Assembly (NCBI GenBank): GCA_018812395.1
Contig: JAHJDS010000424.1
Span: 1 to 6,333 of the forward strand
Source: Pseudomonadota bacterium
GTDB lineage: Bacteria > Desulfobacterota > Desulfarculia > Desulfarculales > JAHJDS01
Length of the DNA stretch: 6,333 nucleotides
Direction of reading: 5' to 3'
In this document: piece by piece, positions 1-4,815 of the stretch
How positions within the stretch are numbered: position 1 is the first letter of the stretch
Layout: each line of letters opens with the position of its first letter
Translations under genes and position numbers: made by a program
Notes under the pieces: generated by a model
Database searches by the model: none
The model's input: the letters and a program-made list of their open reading frames with translations, nothing else
Told to the model about the DNA's origin: nothing

Positions 1-2
1 CA

Positions 3-281
3 GACGCCGCCCCGACAGACGATCCCCTGGCCGAGGTCCTGGCCCTATTCCCCGGGGCTCGGATTATCCCCGAGGCCGACGGCCCGAAGGCCCGCCCCCA
101 AGGCGGTCAGGCCGAAGGGCCGACGGACGGACTGAGCAGGTGCGCCGAATGCCAGCACGCCGGCCCCCGGACCACGCCTCACGGCCGGGGGCAGTGCCTG
201 AAAACGGGCGAGTGTTACTGGGGGATGACGCCCCGTTACTGTTCAACCTTTACCGCCGCTGGCATGGCCGAGGCGGCCTGA
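3..281 (+). CDS. C-terminal part of a cysteine-rich, probably zinc-binding protein (5' end outside window)
   Basis: The reading frame is open from the left edge and ends at TGA 279-281, leaving 92 visible residues; the start lies upstream of the window. The first 45 or so visible residues are acidic, Gly/Pro/Ala-rich and look like a linker. After them comes a cysteine cluster at visible residues 47, 50, 65, 71 and 80 (CAEC, then QC, EC and a final YC). This CxxC...C...C...C spacing is that of a small zinc finger. I associate such fingers with the C-termini of replication or primase-type proteins of phages and integrative elements, but nothing catalytic is visible here, so the function is open. 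The next gene starts 19 bases downstream on the same strand, suggesting co-transcription. Frame choice rests on codon use and on the cysteine pattern; the other two frames are respectively interrupted or lack such a pattern. Confidence 0.65.
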   Translation, partial: DAAPTDDPLAEVLALFPGARIIPEADGPKARPQGGQAEGPTDGLSRCAECQHAGPRTTPHGRGQCLKTGECYWGMTPRYCSTFTAAGMAEAA

Positions 282-300
282 AGCATTAAGGACCTGTGTC

Positions 301-552
301 ATGGAAAAGCTGATTGCCGAGATCACCAAGAACGCCCGAGAAAAGGTCCGGGTGGAATTGTCCGAGTACAGAGGCCACGACCTGATTTCAATCAGGGTGT
401 GGTGGCTGGATGGAAACTCCGACACCTGGCGCCCGAGCAAAAAGGGCCTGGCCCTGAGTATTGACCAACTGCCCGAGCTTATGGACGCCCTGGCAAAGGC
501 CAGGACCGAGGCCGAAAAGGCCGGACTGTTGGAGTCGCAAGAGGCGGCGTAA
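301..552 (+). CDS. PC4/p15-like single-stranded-DNA-binding protein (transcriptional coactivator p15 family)
   Basis: This 83-residue protein matches the PC4 C-terminal fold over nearly its whole length. Residues about 8-66 run AREKVRVELSEYRGHDLISI, then RVWW, then a short polar turn, then RPSKKGLALSIDQLPELMDAL. This lines up with human PC4 (V-V-x-x-F-x-G-K-x-x-I-x-I-R-E-Y-W ... KPGRKGISL ... W..L). The conserved IR, the aromatic pair and the KKG-(I/L)-x-L motif are all present. Members of the family bind single-stranded or melted DNA as dimers through a curved beta-sheet; bacterial copies are often on phages and mobile elements, with roles in transcription or recombination that are little studied. 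The start is supported by AAGGA at 288-292, 8 bases before the ATG. It sits between the cysteine-rich protein and the integrase, so a role as DNA-binding accessory for the element is plausible but inferred. Confidence 0.9.
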   Translation: MEKLIAEITKNAREKVRVELSEYRGHDLISIRVWWLDGNSDTWRPSKKGLALSIDQLPELMDALAKARTEAEKAGLLESQEAA

Positions 553-679
553 GGGCTGGGTTGCCCGACCGTGGACAAAGGATGAGCCGTTGACATCGAC
601 ACCCGCGAGTGGCACGGTGGAGGTTGCCCCCGATTTCCTGGGGGCGCTTCCCGAAAATCTGCCGTCTTGGGGGCTGTCG

Positions 680-1915
680 ATGGCCGGACGCATTCTTTCA
701 AAACAGCGCTGTCGTACCTGTGGCCTGGGATACCTTACTCTCGGCCGGTACCAGGGTCGTGACGCCCTGCTCTGCGGCTGTGGCCACCCCGCCACCCGGC
801 ACCTGATCCGCTTCAAGTACAAAGGTCAGGAACTGAACATCACCAAGGACCGGCAGGGCCGGCCCCTTACCACGTTTGACCACGCCCAGCGCGAACTGGA
901 GGGCATCCGCCGCGAGATCGACCAGCATACCTTTGATCCGGTCAACTACTCCCCGTCAAAACTCAAGCCATTCCTGGCCGAACATTACTTCCAGTCCTGG
1001 CTTGATAATCAGCGAGAACTGTGCGACCTGGGCGAGATTGCCCCGGCCACCCTCAACTCCCGCAAGGCCCATGTCCGGCGGTGGATTGCCTTTTTCGAAG
1101 GCACGGACATCCGGGACATCTATTACGGCCGGATGGAGGATTTCCGAAACCACCTGCTCAAGGTCTATTCGCCCCAGACAGTCCAGGTGGTCTTATCCGC
1201 GCTGAAGACGTGCCTCAGATGGGCCAAGCGTCGGCAGGAATTGCCTGGTGACGTGCCGGACGTGCCGCCAGTCAAGGTCAACCCGGTTCCAATCGAGTGG
1301 ATAGACGAGGAAACCCAGGAAAAAATCCTGGCCGAGATCCCCGTGTACCACCGCCCCATCTTCCATTTCCTGGTGACTTATGGCCGGCGGGTGAGTGAGG
1401 CCCGCGCCCTCAAATGGGATTGCGTGAAATATCCAGCCAGACCCTATCCCGAAGACCCTCAGGAGTGGGGGTCCATCATGATTCGGCGGACATTCTCGGG
1501 CAATAGTTTGATGGAAAGGACCAAGGGTCGAACGCTTACTCCCCTGCCCTTGCCGCCGCATTTCGAAGCGGTGTTGCGGAACCACGAATCCGTCCTTCGA
1601 CGTACCGGCCGACTGGCTACGGGATTTGTTTTCGTGAACCAAAACGGACGGCCCTATCAGGCTGCACAGCTACGACGTGTGTGGGCCATGGCCTGTGAAC
1701 TGGTGGGGGTCAAGATCACCCTCAAGAATGGCACTCGTCACAGTTGGTTTACCCAGCGGGTAAGGGAAGGTCACCCGGATGGCATCATCAGCGAGGCCGG
1801 TGGCCACGCCGACACCCGTATGATCCAACGGTATAAGGGCGCAGATACAACCCGCCTGATCAGGCTGTACACCGGCAAAAACGTTATCCCGTTTCCTTCC
1901 CAAGACAAGGGGTAG
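680..1915 (+). CDS. Tyrosine recombinase (phage-type integrase) with N-terminal zinc-ribbon-like segment
   Basis: The 411-residue protein is a site-specific tyrosine recombinase that would integrate and excise the element. Residues 11-34 carry CRTC ... CGC (C11, C14, C32, C34), a zinc-ribbon-like tip before the arm-binding region. Residues about 100-200 form the SAM-like core-binding domain, and 220-400 the catalytic domain. Catalytic positions I can place: Arg237 (GRRVSEARALKW), Lys282 (ERTKGRT), Arg353 with His354 (NGTRHSW), His376 (GGHAD) and nucleophile Tyr385 (MIQRYKG), with the usual nine-residue His-to-Tyr spacing. The first His of the HxxRH box is Asn350 here. ATG 680 is chosen because MAGR-x-x-SKQ-x-C is a typical beginning for this type and because GGGGG at 669-673 precedes it. 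The frame stays open upstream to 461, overlapping the PC4-like gene, and TTG 590 (preceded by AAGGAT) or GTG 617 are alternative starts. Length is normal for the family. Confidence 0.92.
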   Translation: MAGRILSKQRCRTCGLGYLTLGRYQGRDALLCGCGHPATRHLIRFKYKGQELNITKDRQGRPLTTFDHAQRELEGIRREIDQHTFDPVNYSPSKLKPFLAEHYFQSWLDNQRELCDLGEIAPATLNSRKAHVRRWIAFFEGTDIRDIYYGRMEDFRNHLLKVYSPQTVQVVLSALKTCLRWAKRRQELPGDVPDVPPVKVNPVPIEWIDEETQEKILAEIPVYHRPIFHFLVTYGRRVSEARALKWDCVKYPARPYPEDPQEWGSIMIRRTFSGNSLMERTKGRTLTPLPLPPHFEAVLRNHESVLRRTGRLATGFVFVNQNGRPYQAAQLRRVWAMACELVGVKITLKNGTRHSWFTQRVREGHPDGIISEAGGHADTRMIQRYKGADTTRLIRLYTGKNVIPFPSQDKG

Positions 1916-1967
1916 TTTCCCGCCTGTTTCCCCCGTTTACAATTTTCTAACCTACTGTTTTACCTAC
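1915..1967 (+). repeat. Short helically spaced direct repeats after the integrase; possible integrase or excisionase arm sites
   Basis: GTTTCCC occurs at 1915-1921 and again at 1926-1932, 11 bases apart, followed by GTTTAC at 1935-1940. CCTAC occurs at 1951-1955 and 1963-1967, 12 bases apart, with similar flanks (AACCTAC and TTACCTAC). Short direct repeats spaced about one helical turn apart beside an integrase gene are typical of arm-type integrase or excisionase binding sites, but these words are short and the reading is only suggestive. No tRNA gene or second copy of a core site is visible in the window. Confidence 0.25.
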
Positions 1968-1973
1968 ATTAAT

Positions 1974-1991
1974 AGACAGAACATCCTGTCT
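1974..1991. promoter_or_regulatory. Inverted repeat upstream of the promoter, possible auxiliary operator
   Basis: AGACAG at 1974-1979 and CTGTCT at 1986-1991 are perfect inverted copies around a six-base spacer. The arm shares the TGTC/GACA core of the two 19-bp palindromes downstream but has a different spacer and lacks the CC/GG step, so it may be a weaker site for the same protein or an unrelated one. CTGTC 1986-1990 also pairs with GACAG 1998-2002, which overlaps the -35 box. Confidence 0.4.
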
Positions 1992-1995
1992 TTTC

Positions 1996-2024
1996 TTGAC
2001 AGCATTTCGTTGTCCGTATATAAC
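1996..2024 (+). promoter_or_regulatory. Sigma-70-type promoter of the five-gene operon
   Basis: TTGACA at 1996-2001 is a perfect -35 box. A 17-base spacer leads to TATAAC at 2019-2024, five of six matches to the -10 consensus. Transcription should begin near 2031. The surrounding DNA is AT-rich, and the next genes downstream on the same strand are closely spaced, so this promoter most likely drives 2261-4745. A palindromic operator covers the -10 box, which points to repression by steric block. Confidence 0.8.
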
Positions 2025-2029
2025 GGACA
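2011..2029. promoter_or_regulatory. Operator O1: perfect 19-bp palindrome over the -10 box
   Basis: TGTCCGT (2011-2017) and ACGGACA (2023-2029) are exact inverted copies around the five-base spacer ATATA. The site contains the whole -10 box and the end of the promoter spacer, so a protein bound here would exclude RNA polymerase. Its architecture, TGTCC-R-T, five bases, A-Y-GGACA, is repeated in O2. Which protein binds is unknown: a LexA/CI-like repressor encoded outside the window or the ribbon-helix-helix protein of this operon are the obvious candidates. Confidence 0.8.
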
Positions 2030-2034
2030 TCGGC

Positions 2035-2053
2035 TGTCCATAGATTATGGACA
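2035..2053. promoter_or_regulatory. Operator O2: second perfect 19-bp palindrome just downstream of the predicted transcription start
   Basis: TGTCCAT (2035-2041) and ATGGACA (2047-2053) are exact inverted copies around the spacer AGATT. Arm length, spacer length and the TGTCC/GGACA ends equal those of O1; only the inner G/C pair is changed, and it is changed in both arms, so symmetry is kept. The centres of O1 and O2 are 24 bp apart. In the transcript the same bases could fold into a short hairpin near the 5' end. Confidence 0.78.
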
Positions 2054-2260
2054 AAGGTCCCGCGGGGACGGGGAGCGGCAACTATGGAATATTCAGGGAT
2101 TATACTTGAGGATGATACCAGGGCCAAGCTCGGCCGCTGGTTTGTTCGGGCCTGGCTGAAACGTCCATATGTCAGGCATCTCCTCGTCCCCGCCCGACTC
2201 TTTTTGGGGCCGATGGATCTTGAACCGGCCCCTAACCAGAACCTGGGCAGGGAGGACAAG

Positions 2261-2491
2261 ATGAACGAAGCGCCCAAACGAGACCGCAAGGTCACCATCA
2301 ATCTGTCGGAAGACGAATGGGCCCTGTTGGGCGACGAAGCCGATCGGCTCAACGTGCCCATGGCCCTTCGCGCCCGGCAGATTCTGGTCAAGGCCCTGGA
2401 GATCATGGAAGCCAAGCGGGCCTACCAGACCAAACTCGAGTACTTCTTGGAGCACGAGGTCGATTCCGTGCCGGCCGAAGAGCTGCACTGA
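2261..2491 (+). CDS. Small ribbon-helix-helix (CopG/Arc-like) DNA-binding protein
   Basis: The 76-residue product begins with a basic tail, then a beta-strand with alternating residues (RKVTINL, about 9-15), an acidic helix (SEDEWALLGDEADRL) and a second helix (about 32-50). This is the order and size of a ribbon-helix-helix DNA-binding domain; a charged C-terminal tail (EYFLEHEVDS) follows. Such proteins act as dimers on short inverted or direct repeats and often repress their own promoter or act as antitoxins. It is the first gene after the twin-operator promoter, so autoregulation at O1/O2 is possible. ATG 2261 is preferred because GGGAGG at 2250-2255 lies 5 bases upstream. The frame stays open to an ATG at 2084, preceded by GGGGAG, which would give 135 residues. 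No toxin gene is recognisable next to it. Confidence 0.72.
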   Translation: MNEAPKRDRKVTINLSEDEWALLGDEADRLNVPMALRARQILVKALEIMEAKRAYQTKLEYFLEHEVDSVPAEELH

Positions 2492-2507
2492 CGGGGGACG
2501 CGAGGAT

Positions 2508-3602
2508 ATGACCGGCACGCTTGTGTTTGACGGAGGGTCGTTGTGGCGCTGCTCGAGGCGGGTGGCCGCGGCTCATCTCGGCCGGCCGACCGATCCCGAG
2601 CCCGAGGAGGCCCGGCTGGCCAGGGAACTGACCGGATTGGTGTCGCCCGTGGGGCCGGATCTGGCCCGGACCGCGGGCTGGCACCTGGATTTCCCGCCCC
2701 GTCACCCGGTCGATCTGTCCGGTCCGGGCGGGTGGCGGATTCGATTCGACGCCCCGCTGACGGTCCGCCGAGACGATCGCCGGGCGGTGTTGGTCGTCGC
2801 CGCTCTGGACCGGGCCTTGGCCTGGCGGCGGGCCACGGCCGAGGGGCTGGACGCGGCGGCGGCGCGGCTGGTGGATCAAGCCCAGTTGCTCATGGCGGCC
2901 ACCCGTCGGCCACGGGCCCTGGCCGCGGTCTTTTACGCGGCCGAGCCGATGGTCATTCTGGCGGCCAGCCTGCGGGGTCAGAGCCGAGGCGGCGAATGCT
3001 CCTATCAGGAGGTCCTGGACCACCTGGTCCGATCGAACCGGGCCGACTTCCAGGAACTTCGGTTGGACACCGCCCGGGTGGCGTCGGTGCTGGCCTGGTA
3101 CCAGCGTATTCATGGGGCCATTGGCCGGGGCCGCGTCCCATCGCCCCTGCCCGACGACGTCCTGGACTGTCGGTCCTGCCCCTACCGGGCCGGATGCCAA
3201 GAGGCGCCGCCCCCCACCGGGGACCTCCCCCGGGTCCTGACCCCGGTCGATGATCCGGGACTGGGCCCGCTCATCGGCGATTACGCCGTGGCCTACCACC
3301 AGTTCCGGGTCGCGGAAAGGCGGCGTCAGACCCTTGCCCAGCGGCTGGTGAACCATCTGCTTGCCCGCCGGGCCCATAAGGCGGTCGGGCCGGAGGGAAC
3401 GTTTTCTCTGATCCACAATCGCGGCCGGAAGGTCTTGGACAAGAACCGCATTCCGCCTGACATCTACGCCGCCGCGCTGGTCGCCACCCGCCCCTTTCAC
3501 ACCACTCGTTTCACGCCGGCCAAGGTCCCGGGCACGGCCGCTGTTCGGGCCGGTCGGGAACCGACGCCTTTATCGAGGGACCTGGGGGCGTCCGATGAGT
3601 AG
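2508..3602 (+). CDS. Cas4/RecB-like (PD-(D/E)XK superfamily) protein with iron-sulfur-type cysteines but apparently degenerate nuclease site
   Basis: The 364-residue protein follows the Cas4/PDDEXK_1 outline. The N-terminus has GGSLWRCSRRVAAAHLG with Cys15 where Cas4 places its single N-terminal cysteine. The C-terminal part has CRSCPYRAGC (Cys221, Cys224, Cys230), the usual C-x2-C-x5-C iron-sulfur triad. Between them, GWRIRFDAPLTV (Asp81) fits nuclease motif II and DQAQLLM (Gln124/126) fits the QxxxY helix. The strand that should carry ExK or DxK reads AVLVVAALDRA, so the acidic residue and lysine appear replaced by Ala and Leu. The last 80 residues (including KVLDKNRIPPDIYAAALVAT) resemble C-termini of phage exonuclease-like proteins. 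Family members process DNA ends in recombination or CRISPR adaptation; this one may be a structural or DNA-binding relative. ATG 2508 starts 16 bases after the previous stop; GGGGGA at 2493-2498 is the likely ribosome site. No cas genes are nearby. Confidence 0.6.
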   Translation: MTGTLVFDGGSLWRCSRRVAAAHLGRPTDPEPEEARLARELTGLVSPVGPDLARTAGWHLDFPPRHPVDLSGPGGWRIRFDAPLTVRRDDRRAVLVVAALDRALAWRRATAEGLDAAAARLVDQAQLLMAATRRPRALAAVFYAAEPMVILAASLRGQSRGGECSYQEVLDHLVRSNRADFQELRLDTARVASVLAWYQRIHGAIGRGRVPSPLPDDVLDCRSCPYRAGCQEAPPPTGDLPRVLTPVDDPGLGPLIGDYAVAYHQFRVAERRRQTLAQRLVNHLLARRAHKAVGPEGTFSLIHNRGRKVLDKNRIPPDIYAAALVATRPFHTTRFTPAKVPGTAAVRAGREPTPLSRDLGASDE

Positions 3603-3658
3603 TGGTCCGCCCCGGGGCCGGCCCATCGGTCGGCGTTCGCCCTGAATGGAGGACATCA

Positions 3659-3892
3659 ATGTATTGGCAGGTCGTCAAGTGGACGAGTCTGATTCTGGGA
3701 ACGGCCCTCGCCGTGTCGTTGTTGGCCACGGCCATCGAGTATGGCGCCTATTTGCGCCGGATGTGGCGGCTCAAGGAGAGGATCTTTCAGGCCGGGATGG
3801 TCGGAGCGGCCCTGCCTCTGACCGAAACCACGCCCGACTCGGACAACGGCGGCGGGGCGGGCGACCCCGGTCCCGGCGCCATGGCCCATTGA
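3659..3892 (+). CDS. Small single-pass membrane protein of unknown function
   Basis: The 77-residue product has one strongly hydrophobic stretch at about residues 9-31 (SLILGTALAVSLLATAIEYG), followed by a basic segment (YLRRMWRLKER) and a Gly/Pro/Asp-rich hydrophilic tail. By the positive-inside rule the N-terminus would be outside and the tail in the cytoplasm. It lacks a lipobox and a signal-peptidase site, so it is an anchored protein rather than an exported one. ATG 3659 is chosen because GGAGG at 3648-3652 is 6 bases upstream; an in-frame GTG at 3602 has no such site. I do not recognise the family. Holin, superinfection-exclusion or anchoring roles are known for small membrane proteins of phages, but nothing here selects between them. 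Confidence 0.68.
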   Translation: MYWQVVKWTSLILGTALAVSLLATAIEYGAYLRRMWRLKERIFQAGMVGAALPLTETTPDSDNGGGAGDPGPGAMAH

Positions 3893-3900
3893 GGTCCGGG

Positions 3901-4482
3901 GTGGCCGGACCGCGTTCGGTGGGGGCCGCCCTCCGGTTTTACTATTCCCGTCTGGCCGCCGGAAGGCTCCGGGGCGTGGAACTCAAACCTCCGGACGCCG
4001 AGGCGCCCGACCGGCGGCCGTACCCCTGGGCCGAGCACGAAACGCTTTTCTTGCTGGGCCTGATCGGGGCGCTGCTGCGGACGGAGCCGTGGGTCGACTC
4101 CCAGGGACGAATCCGTCGGCCAGTGGTCAGCGCCGATCAATCGGCGCTTCTTTGCCGGATTTACGGACCGCCGGGCCTCGATCCGGGTGATCTCAACCGG
4201 CGTGAAATCGCCGTGCTGGAGGCCGTGGAACGCCGGCTGGGCCGCCGGATGCTGGCCCGGGGCATCATCTGTCCCGACGAGGTGATCGACGGCTTCGGCG
4301 AACTGGTCGATTTCCTGAAAGCCTCGCCCCCAACGGTTCGCCGCCTGCTGACAAAATACCCTGTCCGGCGCCTGGGGGGCCGCCGGCTGGTCACCCTCAA
4401 GTCCTGGGTCGAACAGTGGATCGACGGTCTGCCGGTCAGGTACCGGAGCCGCTGGCGGGCCTACGGTCGCCTGGAAGGGTGA
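3901..4482 (+). CDS. Unknown protein with C-terminal excisionase/MerR-like helix-turn-helix
   Basis: The 193-residue protein starts at GTG 3901, preceded at 6 bases by GAGG (3891-3894) that overlaps the stop of the membrane-protein gene, a sign of translational coupling. The frame is open further upstream, but there it overlaps the membrane-protein gene. Residues about 132-176 read as a helix-turn-helix of the HTH_17/excisionase type: FGELVDFLKASPPTVRRLL, then YPVRRLGGRRLVTLKSWVEQW. This matches the pattern 'choose-layer, S-x-x-TV-x-x-L, basic wing, W-x-x-W'. The first 130 residues include a hydrophobic helix (LFLLGLIGALL, about 49-59) and a charged helix (REIAVLEAVERRLGRRMLAR) and are not recognised. 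The domain is shared with excisionases, regulators and some small terminase subunits; DNA binding is likely, exact role unknown. Confidence 0.62.
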   Translation: MAGPRSVGAALRFYYSRLAAGRLRGVELKPPDAEAPDRRPYPWAEHETLFLLGLIGALLRTEPWVDSQGRIRRPVVSADQSALLCRIYGPPGLDPGDLNRREIAVLEAVERRLGRRMLARGIICPDEVIDGFGELVDFLKASPPTVRRLLTKYPVRRLGGRRLVTLKSWVEQWIDGLPVRYRSRWRAYGRLEG

Positions 4483-4544
4483 TGATGGCGCGTTGATCGG
4501 TCGCCGGCCGGGCCGACGCTGGTTCAAGCGGGAAAGGAAGTCAG

Positions 4545-4745
4545 ATGCCCAAACGCAAACGAATGGTCATTGACCGGGAGGTGTTCATGACCGGCCTGGA
4601 CGAGATCGAGGCCTACACCGGCCACGGCCGCAAGTTCCTGATCCAGGAGGCCAAGCGAGGGCGGCTGCGCATGGCCCGCATCAACGGTAAATGGACGACC
4701 TCGATGCAGGCCTGCAATGAGTGGCTCGAAAGGCTGCTCCGCTAG
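4545..4745 (+). CDS. Excisionase-like helix-turn-helix protein (66 residues)
   Basis: Almost the whole protein is one winged helix-turn-helix: GLDEIEAYTGHGRKFLIQEA (residues 17-36) forms the two helices, RGRLRMARINGKW is the basic wing and TTSMQACNEWLERLL the closing helix. This is the HTH_17/excisionase layout, in which the protein bends DNA or selects a binding site. The start has a good ribosome site (GGAAAGGAAG, 4531-4540) 4 bases before ATG 4545. It is the last gene of the operon and follows by 62 bases a larger protein with the same kind of C-terminal domain. A recombination directionality factor for the integrase at 680-1915 is the simplest guess; a small terminase-like or regulatory DNA-binding protein is also possible. 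Confidence 0.75.
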   Translation: MPKRKRMVIDREVFMTGLDEIEAYTGHGRKFLIQEAKRGRLRMARINGKWTTSMQACNEWLERLLR

Positions 4746-4815
4746 GAAGCGCCCGGTTCGGCCCGGACGGGTGGCGTCTGAGCCCGAGGGGTATCGGCCG
4801 GACGGGGGCGGCCCC
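4746..4815. other. Convergent intergenic gap with a GC-rich imperfect direct repeat; no canonical terminator
   Basis: This 70-base gap lies between the ends of two converging transcription units. It has two near-copies of TCGGCC(C)GGACGGG(T)GGCG, at 4758-4775 and 4794-4810. GGGGG and CCCCC flanking a short loop occur at the right edge near the lipoprotein stop. None of these is followed by a T-run on either strand, so no intrinsic terminator can be called, although some stop signal is expected between convergent genes. Confidence 0.4.

Larger units (their letters stand above)
1916..2260 (+). other. AT-rich intergenic control region between the integrase and the next operon
   Basis: About 345 bases separate the integrase stop from the preferred start of the next gene. 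The first 140 bases are markedly AT-rich in an otherwise GC-rich window and hold short direct repeats, three inverted repeats and a strong promoter, each listed separately. A small GC hairpin (GTCCC-GCG-GGGAC, 2057-2069) falls early in the predicted transcript. From 2084 to 2260 a frame runs without a stop into the ribbon-helix-helix gene. Those 59 codons could be an N-terminal extension, but their translation resembles nothing I know and contains no recognisable domain. Confidence 0.6.

Noticed and set aside
461..679. Longer N-terminus of the integrase starting inside the PC4-like gene
   Set aside because: The first part overlaps a clear PC4-like gene in another frame and translates to a Trp/Pro/Arg-rich sequence with no similarity to integrase beginnings. 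ATG 680 gives the typical MAGR start and a normal length. TTG 590 and GTG 617 remain open alternatives.
2261..2491. Ribbon-helix-helix protein as the antitoxin of a toxin-antitoxin pair
   Set aside because: The next gene is a 364-residue Cas4-like protein, not a small toxin of the RelE, PemK, PIN or HipA type, so no pair can be supported.
2543..3253. Overlapping + strand frame inside the Cas4-like gene (236 codons)
   Set aside because: The translation is low-complexity Gly/Arg/Pro with no recognisable fold, as expected for a shifted frame in GC-rich coding DNA.
2403..3500. Long open frame on the complement strand opposite the Cas4-like gene (365 codons)
   Set aside because: It is the GC-rich mirror of the + strand gene: its translation is rich in Gly, Arg, Pro and Gln without domain features, while the + strand frame has the cysteine triad and helices in the expected order.
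2508..3602. Cas4-like protein as part of a CRISPR-Cas adaptation module
   Set aside because: No cas1, cas2 or other cas gene and no repeat-spacer array is present in the window, and the catalytic residues seem absent.
3787..4527. Complement-strand frame opposite the membrane-protein and helix-turn-helix genes (246 codons)
   Set aside because: It has no ribosome site or recognisable motif and runs antiparallel to two genes with good ribosome sites and clear domain patterns.
4746..4815. Intrinsic terminator between the converging transcription units
   Set aside because: GC-rich repeats are present but no stable stem followed by a T-run can be found on either strand.
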